Position numbers and translations under genes: made by a program
In this document: one piece after another, positions 1 to 11,285 of the stretch
How the letters are laid out: each line of letters begins with the position of its first letter
Position numbering within the stretch: position 1 is the stretch's first letter
Notes under the pieces: model-generated
Database searches by the model: none
What the model saw: the letters and a program-made list of their open reading frames with translations, nothing else
What the model was told of the DNA's origin: nothing
From: Cladophialophora immunda
Taxonomy: Eukaryota > Ascomycota > Eurotiomycetes > Chaetothyriales > Herpotrichiellaceae
DNA: 64,000 nucleotides
Reading direction: 5' to 3'
NCBI RefSeq assembly: GCF_000835495.1
Contig: NW_015622541.1
Span: forward strand, 6,944,001 to 7,008,000

Positions 1-1089
1 GGACCCGTACGTCAATTTTCAACGGATTCAAGCCAGAGGATCAGATAACGGTCTTATCTAAACGCTCATGAATCTGTGCCGCTACTTTCTGTCTAGCCTT
101 CAACGCCATCTTTTGTATCTAAAACTTCACGATAGATGACGCCAGGGCAAGCCATTGCCCGCCCCGTTTGGCTCAATCGGGGCTTTGCAGAATAAGCGTT
201 ACAAACAGCAAGACTGATCGATTGATATTCCTAGCCACATCTGGGTTCTATTGGCTTGGAGAACCGACGTGGCAACAGCACCTCCAGGTTCAAGCGATGG
301 TTTGCGGTGTGTCTACACGCTGTAGAGGGTTGCCGAAAAGGACTATCTCCACTTTGTCAGAACTCTGGATGGCCAATTATCGTCGATCTCACTCTACCTC
401 CCTCTTTCAGAAAGTACAATGTTTGAGGCTACAGTTCCGAGTGTGTACTAGCTCACTACATCATTCAAACTCAAGCCTCTTAACAGTTGACCGACGATAT
501 ATCAAGCACTGAATTACACACCAATCCGCCACAATAATGCTTCGCGCCAGGGGACGGATGCGTATTGGCAATGGACCACTTCAGGCACTGGAGGGTAATC
601 CTACCGACATCCCAACGGGGCTGCCTCCCTCTCCGGAGCTTGATCGACACAAGAGAACGAGGTAGTCGGATCTGCTATACATACACATCTTCCACAATGG
701 CCGAGGATAAACAGAGCGGCCAACGGTGTTAGAGCAACCCAATACAGTATACTTACTTACATTACCTAGCTCTTTGAATATCAGGGTCGTATTATCGAGA
801 AGGGAAAGAGGCGAGTCGTCGGGAGGTAGTTGGAGAGCAGGGGGGTGAGTGGTGCGAAAATGATCGATGGAGCCCTGCTTAAAAGCGGCGCGGGTACGAG
901 GTCCTAGGGTGGATGCTCAGGTGCACAATAGGAACCGATTTAGTAATAATTGCGCGTACCTCGTCATTTGCTGCCAAGACCAAGATCTACTGATAAACCA
1001 AGGCAAAGACTCAGTCACGTCAGTGTAACACCAGCCAACGCGTTACACGGGCAGCACATGCTCACTCTACTCACTCCGACTGTCTAGGT
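1..1089. other. Intergenic region upstream of the peptidase gene
   Basis: No coding region is supported here. The open frames are short, lack recognisable domains and mostly begin without ATG. The right end is the promoter and 5' leader of the plus-strand mitochondrial peptidase gene. I see no RNA gene or repeat. Confidence 0.6.
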
Positions 1090-3483
1090 ATGCATAAGGC
1101 TCTGCGGCGGCAGCCTTGGACCTGCCCCAGATGCCTGCGCAAACAGCAAAGGTTCAATTCTACCGCCGCCGGAATCGCCGTAGCCAACGATAACACCTTC
1201 GATGGTGCATACCTCCATGCGTCCTCCCACTCCTCCTCCAAGAACGGTAGCGAAAATGCTCTCCTCCGTGAGGTTTTCAATAGGAAGACACTCTCCAAGA
1301 CATCATCCACCGAGAGTTCGGGCTTGATAGGAAACACGTTCCTGACCCTTCCGCAGGGCTTTCAAAAATTCGCAGAGGCGTCGGTAATACAATGCAAGAG
1401 ATTGGTAGAGAGGACGCTCGCCGCTTCCACGGCCGAGCAATACAGAGCAATACCCAGAGATCTTGATAGACTGAGCGACTTGCTTTGTCGAGTAATAGAT
1501 CTCTCCGATTTCATCAGGAGCATCCACCCGAGTGACGATGTGGCTGCCTCGGCATCTGCTTCATATTCACTGATGTTCCAGTACATGAATGAGCTCAATA
1601 CAACCACTGGCTTAAACCAGCAGCTGAAAAAGGCCTGGGACATGCCAGAGGTCCAGTCTCAGTGGAGCGAAGAGGAGAAAATGGTTGCCGTGCTCCTGAT
1701 GAGGGACTTCGCAAAATCGGGCATTCACCTTCCCGACAAACAGAGACGACAGTTTGTCTCACTCTCGAACGAGATTGTACAGCTGGGAACCGATTTTATT
1801 AATCAGATGGATCATGCAAGGGAGTATGTCTCATTTACCGTTCGTCAGTTGGATGGTATAGATCCGACGTTGGTTCAAGGCTTCAAAAACCACGAAAGAG
1901 CACAGATTCCAGTGTCGAGTAAGTGGTCCAAAATGGTTCTTAGAGCTGCCAAGGACGCTGCAACGAGGAAAGATATGTACATTGCTGAGAGAAGCGCCTC
2001 CAAGAAGACCATTGCAACACTTGAACAACTGCTCCTTCGCCGTGCCCAGCTTGCCAAACTTACGGGCTTCGACAACTTTGCACAGATGGCTCTCATAGAG
2101 AAAATGGCCAAGACCCCAGAGGCCGTGAACAACTTTCTCGAATCGATTAATGCAAACAACAAGATACATGTGCAGAAGGAGCTTGCTCCACTCTTGGAAC
2201 TCAAGCGCAAGGTGGACCAAGGCGCTGAAGGATTGAACCCGTGGGATCACAACTATCTCCTGGCAAAACTAGATCAGCTGGAGGGGGCTTCGGGACCTCG
2301 CACATCAAAGTCGCGCCTGCAGGAGAGCGCCAGATTTTACTTTGCACTCGGCCATGTGATGCAGGGCTTGTCCAGCCTGTTCGAGTCTCTCTATGGAGTC
2401 CGCTTTGTACCAAAGGAGACCAAGCAAGGTGAAGTCTGGCATCCCGACGTTAGACGGCTGGATGTCTATACCGACAAGGAGGAACATATCGCCACCATGT
2501 ACTGCGATTTATTTTCGCGACCGGGGAAGCAGAGCCATCCCGCCCACTTCACGCTTCTCTGCTCACGGGAAATCTCAGAGGAAGAGGTCCGCGAATGTGA
2601 AGAACGCAATGAACCACTGAACAATGGCATGCCGACACTCCTCAGCACCAACCCTACTTCAGGCGTGGCTTTTCATCACCAAATCCCCATCATCGCTCTT
2701 GTGTGTGGCTTCCCACAATCCAGCGTACCCGGCGAACCTGCTCTTCTCTCTCAATACAGTCTCGTCTCGTTATTCCACGAAATGGGCCACGCCATCCACA
2801 GCGTCCTAGGTCGCACCTCTATGCAAGGCATATCGGGAACACGGGTTGCAACCGACTTCTCTGAACTGCCCTCTGTCCTCATGGAAAACTTCGCTACAGA
2901 TCCAGCGGTTCTGAAACTCTTTGCGAGACATTGGAAGACAGACGCGCCCATGCCCGATGAGATGCTCAAAGTACTTGCCGAAGAAGGGTCAAAGGAAGCT
3001 TCTAGACAGGGTGCGTGGAATAACGAGAGCCAGATTCTCATGAGTGTCCTTGATCAGGTGTACCATGGGGACGGACCTGTTCAAGCCCTCCGGAGCGGGC
3101 GGTACGATTCTACCGCTGTATACTACGACGTGTGGAACAAGCACGGCTCCGTGCCCGAGCCGTGGGGAACCTCCTGGCAAGGCTTCTTTGGTCACCTCCA
3201 CGGATACGGCGCAAGCTACTATTCATACCTATTCGACACGGCGATCGCGCGGCGAGTCTGGACGAACGTTTTTCGCGGCGGCGAGGACAATGGCGCCATT
3301 GATCGTGCCAGTGGAGAGAGGTTTAAAGAGGAGGTTCTGAAATGGGGCGGCGGAAGGGATCCCTGGCTTTGCCTCGAGGGATTGCTCGGGGAGGGGAAGG
3401 GGGTATTAGCAGAAGGCGGAGAGGAAGCTATGTTGGAGGTAGGGAGGTGGGGAGTCGGTGTCGGGGCTGGTACCCTCGATTGA
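1090..3483 (+). CDS. OCT1: Mitochondrial intermediate peptidase (M3 zinc metallopeptidase)
   Basis: Single-exon gene of 797 aa. The zinc site HEMGH is at residues 563-567, inside a longer M3-family block (FHEMGHAIHSVLGRT). The N-terminus has a run of Arg/Lys/Gln and two CxxC-like cysteines and lacks acidic residues, as in a mitochondrial presequence. MIP/Oct1 is known to remove an octapeptide from a subset of imported matrix proteins after the processing peptidase has cut. The length fits fungal Oct1 (roughly 770-800 aa). The ATG at 1090 is chosen because the presequence starts there directly. The C-terminal 40 residues are rich in Gly and Glu and may be a lineage-specific tail. Assignment to Oct1 over other M3 members (thimet oligopeptidase, Prd1) rests on the presequence and length. 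Confidence 0.93.
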   Translation: MHKALRRQPWTCPRCLRKQQRFNSTAAGIAVANDNTFDGAYLHASSHSSSKNGSENALLREVFNRKTLSKTSSTESSGLIGNTFLTLPQGFQKFAEASVIQCKRLVERTLAASTAEQYRAIPRDLDRLSDLLCRVIDLSDFIRSIHPSDDVAASASASYSLMFQYMNELNTTTGLNQQLKKAWDMPEVQSQWSEEEKMVAVLLMRDFAKSGIHLPDKQRRQFVSLSNEIVQLGTDFINQMDHAREYVSFTVRQLDGIDPTLVQGFKNHERAQIPVSSKWSKMVLRAAKDAATRKDMYIAERSASKKTIATLEQLLLRRAQLAKLTGFDNFAQMALIEKMAKTPEAVNNFLESINANNKIHVQKELAPLLELKRKVDQGAEGLNPWDHNYLLAKLDQLEGASGPRTSKSRLQESARFYFALGHVMQGLSSLFESLYGVRFVPKETKQGEVWHPDVRRLDVYTDKEEHIATMYCDLFSRPGKQSHPAHFTLLCSREISEEEVRECEERNEPLNNGMPTLLSTNPTSGVAFHHQIPIIALVCGFPQSSVPGEPALLSQYSLVSLFHEMGHAIHSVLGRTSMQGISGTRVATDFSELPSVLMENFATDPAVLKLFARHWKTDAPMPDEMLKVLAEEGSKEASRQGAWNNESQILMSVLDQVYHGDGPVQALRSGRYDSTAVYYDVWNKHGSVPEPWGTSWQGFFGHLHGYGASYYSYLFDTAIARRVWTNVFRGGEDNGAIDRASGERFKEEVLKWGGGRDPWLCLEGLLGEGKGVLAEGGEEAMLEVGRWGVGVGAGTLD

Positions 3484-3729
3484 CGCAATGAAGCCGGCTC
3501 CGCAGACAAGCGTGGTGGACGCTCTCGTTCAACGTTCTTCCAATGTGAATAGAATTATGTAACCCTTCGTCGCGTCTGTCTTTATATACCAAATTCATCC
3601 TCATCTTCTGTCTCCTCGTCGCTATCCAGTCCCCAAATGAACGCCAAACAACTATACTCCGTACTCATAACCAAATCATTTGACTCCCATGCTTAAGCAA
3701 ACCAGACTCGGAGATCTGGGGAACTGCGA

Positions 3730-6343
3730 TCAATGCATGCTAATCTCCGGATACCCCGTGCCGAGCGAGGCATGAAGCCCCGAACCTGCGGACGCCTTGG
3801 GAGTCGTCGAGGAAGCATTCCCGGACCCTGCAGATCCAGTTGTTGTTGGCCCCGACGTCGACGCCGACACCCCTCCTTCTCCGGGTCCTGTATGCAGTCC
3901 GCCGCCGACACCATCGGCGCCGGCACCACTCACGTCCGTGGCATAGCCCAGCCCCTCGATGGTGGCCATGGCGGGGTCCATGCCGAAGTCGAGGTCGGCG
4001 TTGACAAAGGCGTCGCCGTCGAAGAGCGGGTCCTGGAAGATGGTGGGCATGCTGAGGTCGAAGAAGCCGTCGAACAGCTCGTCCAGGTTGGTGAACTGCG
4101 GGTCGTAGATGCCCGGGCCGAACGAGGACGGCACGTCGAGCGCGAACGCGCTGCTGCTACTACTTGCCGCGAGGGGGTTGTGGAGGTGCTGGTGCTGGTT
4201 GTTCAGCGCGGATGTCTGGAACCGGGTACTTTTGTTGTAGTTCTGGTACTGGAAGGCGGACATGGGTGGGATCTGGCTGAAGCCCGAGGCATAGCTGTGG
4301 TTGAACTGCTGTGACTGCGACAATTTGGGGGAGGTGGTCAACAGTGATACCGGCGTGTTGGACATGGCCCTAGCGATAGCGGCATTCCCAAAACTCTTGC
4401 TATTGCTGCTGGTGTGGCCGCTGCTGGGAGAGGATGAGGAAGCCAGATTCCGCCCTGTTCCGGTCGATTGGGCGGCTGCTGCATCGGAGAGTACGTGTAA
4501 CCCGTTTCCTCCAGGCCCAGCGCCAGAAGACATTGATTTTGTCATCATCGGTGTTGTGGTGGCAGCTCCAGTAATAGCTGTAGCGGGGGTGGAAGCACTG
4601 TGGGAATGATGCCCACCATCATGGCGCTTGCCCTCAAATGGTCCAAACTTACACGCAGTGACCTCTGCTTCCATTGCGTTCATGAGCCCCGCCACGCTGG
4701 CTTTCCTCACCCCTGTCTGCTGCAAAGACTTCAACGCTTTCCGCCCCAGTCTGGCCATTGCGTCTGCAGTCCACCAGTACATGCTCAAGGCCTCCAAGGT
4801 CTCACAGCGCGTGGCGAGATCGGCCTGTGCGCGATCGGTGTCTTCGAATGCGTTGTCACGGAGACCACGGTATGCGACTGTCAGTGCGAGGCCGACTGCA
4901 TATGGTACCAAGGGAATGGGTTGGAGGGATGTGTGACGACCATTGGAGAGGAGCTCCTGGATCCGATCAGCCGCTGAGATGCGACGGGCGTAGGAGGTCG
5001 TAGAGGGACCACCGGCGCGGCAGGAGAGAATTGCAATGACATGGTAGCAGAGTTCGAGGATGCCTGGGAAGAGCGTCAGTGGTACACGATAAAGGTGGAC
5101 TAAGATCGACGTGGAAAAAGGTTAGGACGACCAGCACAGCTCACTCACTTTGTTCCGAGACGGGAAGCAAGGACAAATCGATACCCTCAGTCAGCGACCG
5201 ATAAGCTGGGAATTCAGCCTCCCACCCTGTACACTCGGGGTCCGCAGTTGGTCTGTAAAATTCGATGACCTCGTCCAAAAGCTCTCCCAATCTCAGCCAC
5301 AGATTGATGACATTACTCCTCGGAACCCCATTTTCCAGTGGCGGACGTGCGATGTCAATGTCTCGGTTCGCTATCACAATCGGCCGCCCACCGAGGCAAG
5401 CATTGATCTTGTCAAGGGTCCAGATAGTCCACCACAGCATACTCGACTGATCTTTCGGAGATCGTCCCGGCGTGTGGATGTGGAGACCGGCTGTCCAGGC
5501 ATCGTGGATTGCTTGTGACAGGTGTAATGAAGATTCTTCAATGCCTCCCGGTCCATCGTTGTGTAAATGCATCAGAGTCAGGATCTGGATCTTGGTGACT
5601 CTATCAGGTTCCAGATCAGCTTTCATAGCTGCGTCCAATCCGGTATGTAGACTGCGGGCGAATGGGATGGGGTCTAGAAGTGGACCATCGTCATAAAGTC
5701 GGAGATATGGCGCAGCCTCCTCAGTCTTGCAGGTCACAAGACATATGGCCTGCATGAGAAATATCGAGCACCGTCCCTCGGTGTAGTCCCGAAGTAGTTT
5801 AATGCCGTTCAGGATGGGTAGTAGTCCGTCAAAACACGCAATGTAGGTTGTGACCAGGGCATCCTGAGTTGCCTTGGGCAGAACACGAAAGGCTCCCACG
5901 GCTTGCAGATAATTGCGTTGATGACCCGTCAGAGTCCTCCGACCGCCCTCAACTCTGCCATACTTCTCGACATTGAGTGGCGTTTTGTCCCCCGACTTCT
6001 GCGGGAGCGGCGGACCAAGGTCCTCTGGAGGGAGGCCATCTTGTAGATCTCGAGACTGTTCGACCCAAGTGCCGACCCTGCTGATCCTCTGGCTGCCTTG
6101 CTTTCTCGACGACAAGTCTGTGAGGATGGATTCGGGGTTCAGGTCTCCAACGAAGCGAATGGGCTCCTTGTGAGTCAAATTGGGCAGGACTCTCTCGAGC
6201 CCGTCAGAATCTGCCTGCTGCTCGGGCGGGCGCTGGAAGGTGTGATGACAGCGCTTCTTCGCGGCGCGACATTTCTGACATGCGCGTGCGGCTCTCTTGC
6301 GGCTTGCGAAGGCCGCAGTGTCGGCCTCCCAGACCACTTGCAT
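3730..6343 (-). CDS. Fungal transcription factor with an incomplete Zn2Cys6 motif
   Basis: Two exons on the minus strand: 6343-5149 and 5063-3730. The intron (5148-5064) runs GTGAGT to CAG and restores the frame in a Ser codon. The product is about 842 aa. The N-terminus has a basic stretch followed by C22-x2-C25-x6-C32, which is the first half of a Zn2Cys6 cluster. The second Cys triad is absent and is replaced by a Pro/Gln/Asp-rich stretch. Residues about 130-400 form a typical fungal_trans (PF04082) middle region with the LWWTIWTLDK motif. The C-terminal half is Ser/Thr/Gly/Asn-rich and ends with an acidic, Phe/Leu/Asp-rich segment that could activate transcription. It is nuclear by inference. 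It lies head to head with the next regulator. The target genes are unknown. Confidence 0.82.
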
Positions 6344-7016
6344 CGAATCCCAAAGGCTGTCGGGTATTAGATTTTATAATGATGAAGGGAATTGGTGGGG
6401 GCAGAGGCGGCGGATGATCTGAAAGCAGATATCGCCCCGCGCAGCTGCCACGTGACTATATCATAGCCTCCTCACGTGCCTTCGGGACAAAGTATCGGAC
6501 GGAAAACCTGCCCTTCTCGGCGCAAGCCCTTTAGCGCATCGTCGCTCTACTTGCCCTCGGCTTGGCCACCTGCTGCTCCTTGAACCCAAGAAGCCTCGAG
6601 GATTAGCCTCACCAGCTACACCAGCCAGCATCAGATGCCTATGCCTATACCATTGTGTCTACCTGGGTAACCCTGCAAGCCACTGCTGACGTTGAGTCGC
6701 CTCGAGAGACTCCGACACTCACTGTTACGCTTGCTTGATATGGTGATGGCTGCACCTGCAATTGCCCTTCTTTCAGCTTCGTTGATTGGCTCTCGGCGCC
6801 GAGGCCCCCAAGAGCCGCCATGGTCGCTCTCCCATTTACTATCAGTGCGTCCCGCCAATTCTACCATCTCTCCCAAGCGATGTGACCAAAGGCGCTCCCC
6901 CAAAAGTTCGATGCAGAGAATGTGCCAGTAGTAAGTCTCAGGCGCAGAGACCGGCCCCCCCCCCCCCCCCCCAAACAAAAACTCGCTTCGGCAAGTCCAG
7001 GGAGGGAAAGCCAGAC
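6344..7016. promoter_or_regulatory. Divergent promoter between two transcription factor genes
   Basis: This 673-bp interval separates the starts of two divergently read regulators. It contains the palindrome CACGTG near 6451-6456, the core recognised by bHLH factors, and an uninterrupted run of 18 cytosines at 6955-6972 just upstream of the plus-strand start. No coding exon is needed here, although an upstream exon of the plus-strand gene cannot be excluded. Confidence 0.45.
6955..6972. repeat. Homopolymer tract of 18 cytosines
   Basis: Eighteen C in a row lie 45 bp before the first in-frame ATG of the plus-strand regulator. Read in that gene's frame the tract would encode prolines, but only without an in-frame ATG upstream, so it is more likely leader sequence. 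Its length is prone to polymerase slippage and to sequencing error. Confidence 0.8.
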
Positions 7017-9181
7017 ATGAAGCAAATCCTGCACGCAGAGTCTTCATACAGAGACCCTCGAAGGAGTTGGATTGATATGGACCGCGGTGAAGGTGAAGGT
7101 TTCAAACCCTCGAACGGCGCTTGTCATCGTTGTCATGGTCGAAAAGTCAGATGCGACAGGACCCAAGGTCTGGCATGCTCCAATTGCCGAGGGATTGGGG
7201 CTCCTTGTATCCCATACGAGAAGCGTCGCCCTCGAAGACGGCCAGTGATCAAGCCTCTTGCCCCTCTCAAGAGCAGCTCAGGATACACCGCGCAGCACAA
7301 GCAAGGAGCAACCCTGCAGGAACCCATACGTCCACCGTCGTCATCATTCCCGACGACATCTTATCTATCCACCCTGAACGCTCCACAGCATGCTTCGCAA
7401 GCACAAGCGATAATGCAGGACACTGCAGCGGGGACATTGTCTATACAACTCGACGACTCAACTGTCAGACGGCAGCTTGTGGAGATGTTGTCCCAGGATG
7501 ATGTCGACAGTCGCATCATGCAAAGTGGCGTCCGCATCTCATATGTCGGGCAAGAATACTCCAATATCAACTACTTGATCCGGCACAGGACCAAGAACCC
7601 ACACGTGCATCATTTTCCTGCCAACCAGATCTCCCGACACTATACCAGCCACGAGCTGGACCGGATCCCGAAAGATGCTTTTGTGCTGCCTTCACGAACT
7701 CTTGTGGACGAGCTATTAGATCAGTATTTCCGCCATGTCAATCCTGGGTTTCCCATTCTCGACGAGGACATCTTCATGCGTCAATATAGAGCCCAGAATC
7801 CTCAAGATCCTCCTTCTCTCCTCGTCCTACAGTCCGTGCTTATGGTTGGCGCCCATGTGGCACGCGACAGACCAGAACGAGAGTCCCTGAAAGCCATGTT
7901 CTTCCGACGCGCCAAAATGCTATTCGATGCCCGTTATGAGTGGAACAGAGATGTTGTGGTGCAGGCCGCGCTTCTTTTGACCTGGCATTCGGAAGGTATT
8001 GAGGACGTCGGAGCCAACTCGTACTATTGGGTGGGAATCGCTGCTCGCACGGCTCTGGGGCTGGGAATGCATCGTGATTGCTCCTCCAGTACCCTAGTGG
8101 CTCATGACAAGCGCATCTGGAGACGGGTCTTCTGGGTCTTGGTACAGTTTGACGCGATGGTGTCGCTCTCCTATGGCAGACCCCAGGCCATCAACCTCGA
8201 CGAGTGCGATGTGGCGCCATTGACCGTTGCGGATCTTGAAGGGGTCGGCCGTCTGGCTCAGGTCGAGTTTGTCATCCAATATACCGACCTATGCTCCAAA
8301 ATGTCAAGGATAATGCGTGACCACTTCCGGCTGAACAAAAGTGACAAGGTTCATCAGAAATCCTTGGCTATTGCTGATGAGATTTTGGCAGACTGGTGGA
8401 GTTGCTTGCCTTCGCATATGCGCTCTCGGTCGGCATATTCTTCAATCTGGCCGAAAGTGTTGCTGTTGGCATACAACAATTTCCTAATTCTTCTCCATCG
8501 CCCACTGCCAGGTAAAGCAGCGGTTGGCGGCGTGTTTCGGTCGCATGACTCTGGTAGGTTCACGCTACGACTGTGACGTTCATGAGGTCTAATGGATAGC
8601 CAACAGATATCTGTAGCTCCGCCGCCAAAACAATCACAGATTTGTTTGATCAACTTCGCGAGAACAACGAAATCCGTTTCCTATGGGTTTCGTCGGTCAA
8701 CGTGCTCTTCACAACTCTCATTCAACTCAGTGCGGAAATGCGAACAGCCAATCCAATCCTGGCCGTGGACGCCTTACGCAAGTTTGACATTGCTCTCGAT
8801 AGCCTTCGAACGTTGGCTGAGTACTGGCTTAATGCGGACATCATCTTGCGCCTGTTCGAGGAGAGCTCAGAGAGGCTGCAGCAAGAACTCAAAATAGGCA
8901 AAGCGAGAAAGCTCCCACACATTACGCCTCAAGACCAAGAGACGAGCCCTGGCGTGGTCGAAGGGTCAAGTGCTTCTGAAGGAGATAATGACGACCACGA
9001 CGACAATCCTGATTGCAGTGAAATTTCGAAGATCGACTGGCGAGATCTATACTCCTACAACCAGGACGTTTTGCAGACGGCAGGGGCTCAGAATGCTGAA
9101 GCGGACGGTGGAATACAGTTCTGGGACAATTCCGGACTCTTTCTCGCCGACCCGTTTGAGCCCTTTCCATTTCCTTCTTAA
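7017..9181 (+). CDS. Zn2Cys6 transcription factor
   Basis: Two exons: 7017-8553 and 8607-9181. The intron (8554-8606) runs GTAGGT to CAG and joins in phase at an Asp codon. The product is 703 aa. A complete Zn2Cys6 cluster is visible with Cys at 36, 39, 46, 54, 57 and 64, followed by a basic linker (EKRRPRRR). A fungal_trans/MHR domain covers about residues 210-480, with the usual YYWVGIAARTALGLGMHRD block. The C-terminus is acidic. The ATG at 7017 is the first in frame; 7077 is an alternative start that keeps the whole cluster. It sits head to head with the preceding regulator and its stop is only 12 bp from the stop of the convergent aminotransferase gene. It is a candidate pathway-specific activator for the oxidative gene block to its right (inference). 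Confidence 0.9.
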
Positions 9182-9193
9182 CAATGCTAGCGA

Positions 9194-10723
9194 CTAAGCC
9201 GACAATGATACGATGGATCGGTGCCTTTCCAGAAACCTTTCCACACAGCCAACGAACCTGGCCAAATCTTCTGGGGAGGTGCCCATAATAAGGGCAATAG
9301 AGCCTCTCCTCGTGATCCAGAACCCGTCTTCCAGCATCTCAAACCAGAACAGGTCCTTCAAGTCCCAATCCTCAGTCACATCCTCCACGCTACTGATGTC
9401 CTGAAGTCCCTGGTCGGTGAAATGCGCAGCTAAGATTGCTCCTCGGCCGGTGAATGCGCATTTGGTCCCTTTGGTGACTTTTCTGAGCTTCTCACGGAAC
9501 GCGTCTCCCAAAGAATTGAACGCGATATTGACTTCGGGTGTCAAAACCTTGGCCAACCCTGCATATCCGGCGTACATGGCCATTGTATTGTTGTTGAAAG
9601 TACCCGAATGTGCCAGAGCGTCCCTATTCCGAGGGTCATAGACAGACATGATGTCTGCACGTCCCGAAAATGCGCCAAAAGCGAAGCCGCCGCCGAGATA
9701 CTTGCCGAAGGTTGTCATGTCAGGTTTCAGGCCAAGCAGACTTTGAAGCCCGCCAGGCGCCAGTCTAGAGGTCATGACTTCGTCGAGGATAAAGATCGCT
9801 CCGGCCTACAAGTGTTTCTTCGCGTTAGTCAACCTGCTAGGCGTTTCGTATGTCTATCGGCAGTACTATACCTTTTTCGCGGACTCCTGAACAGCAAGCA
9901 TAAAATCCTTGGTGGCAGGAATACATCCTCCGGCTCCTTGCATTCCCTCTACCAGGACTGCTGCGATATCCGGCGTCCCCTCGATAGCGACACGGGTGGA
10001 CTTTATGTCGTTGTACTTGGCCAAAACCCAATCATCTAGATCGACATTGTTTGGCGCGATCCCGGATCCAAATGAGAAGACTGCTCCATGGTATCCTCCT
10101 GTGAAGACGACGACCTTTCTTCTGCCGGTGAACCGCCTGGCAGCTCCTAGAGCATGCATTGTGGCCTCTGTGCCGGAGTTTGTGAACCGGACGCATTCAA
10201 CATTGAAGCGCTCTCGGATCAGCGACGCGTGACGTTCCTCTTGAATCGTAGTTGCTCCAAGGTTCAGTCCGACCGTGTCAAATGTGGACACGATAGCTTC
10301 TCGAATTACCGGGTGGGAGTGCCCATATATGCCAGCCGTCAGCTCCCCAACAAAGTCGAGATACCTATAAGTCGAACTTTTAGCACCGTGTCTTTCTCCG
10401 CCGTGCGTCGTCAGTGCTCACCTGTGGCCATCTTCATCCAATACATACGGGCCCTGGCCACATTTCATGCTCAACGGGAAGGGTGATGTATGAAGGAGTG
10501 ACCGAGTATTGCCTCCTGGTAGACTCTTGACTGCGATTTCGTGTTGCTTCCTCGAATTAGGATTCGCACGCTCGAAACGGGCTCGAGCAGCTGCCAGAGC
10601 ATTGTTGAGTAGGACCGCTGCGGAGGGAACTTCTATTGATGCCGTCGTCACCGTCGTGGCGCCTTTCCCCCTTGCTAGGCTGGCCTTGTCGACAAGACTA
10701 TCTGTCAATGCAATCGGGGCCAT
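9194..10723 (-). CDS. Class-III PLP aminotransferase (glutamate-1-semialdehyde aminomutase-like)
   Basis: Three exons on the minus strand: 10723-10422, 10364-9872 and 9805-9194, with introns GTGAGC..TAG and GTATAG..TAG. The product is 468 aa. The PLP-binding lysine is K300 in TFGKYLGGG, preceded by the cofactor Asp (D273, ILDEV). The phosphate-binding SGTEA block is present in exon 2. The strongest resemblance is to glutamate-1-semialdehyde 2,1-aminomutase-type proteins. Fungi make heme through ALA synthase, so a role in tetrapyrrole synthesis is unlikely; such fungal paralogs occur in catabolic or secondary pathways. The start at 10723 is the first ATG in frame. It shares a divergent upstream region with the DUF3445 gene, which suggests joint regulation in amine metabolism (inference). 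Confidence 0.9.
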
Positions 10724-11285
10724 GTTTTCCAGTGCTTGCAGATGCAAACCCCGAACCTAATTGGTGGCTGAAAGAAAGCCCTCGAGGGCTTTCCAACTCC
10801 ATATTTGATCAGAATTGAAGCAGTATCGCCCGCATCTGTCCCCTGCAGCCAATTGCACTGGTTCCCTGAAGATCCAAGATGAGTGGCTCGATTGGCCGAA
10901 GACGAGTCAACCGCCGAACGATAGGAGCCCGCCGAGATATCAAACTTTCCCACACTGGCGGCGGCGCGTTCGTCAGATAGGGGTGATCCCGTACACAGAC
11001 ATATAGCATTCAGGTTCAAGTTCGGTGCTGGGCAAATTTCTCCACAATGCTCAGAGTCTCCGGGGCCGACAGTTATCTGAGTACAACATCGGCGCTGGCT
11101 GACATTGCTTTCGCCGCTGGAAGGCTGCGGGGGCTATGCCGCCTTTTCAACCTCCAGGAATGAACAAGTAGTCAGTCACCCATGCTGGAGAGGCCGTGGC
11201 TGATCCATTCTTAGCCTTGTTCTGCATCCTCCATCAGCTGAGCGCTTGGGTGATCGATCATTCATTATTTGAGGAGAGAAACAAA
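10724..11285. promoter_or_regulatory. Divergent promoter, aminotransferase / DUF3445 gene
   Basis: 562 bp lie between the two start codons. No coding exon is supported. Because both genes start outwards from it, it is the likely shared control region of the pair. I did not find a recognisable paired CGG operator by eye. Confidence 0.5.

Noticed and set aside
3733..4314. 193-codon ATG frame opposite the regulator C-terminus
   Set aside because: It mirrors the Ser/Gly-rich low-complexity coding of the sense gene and has no recognisable motif.
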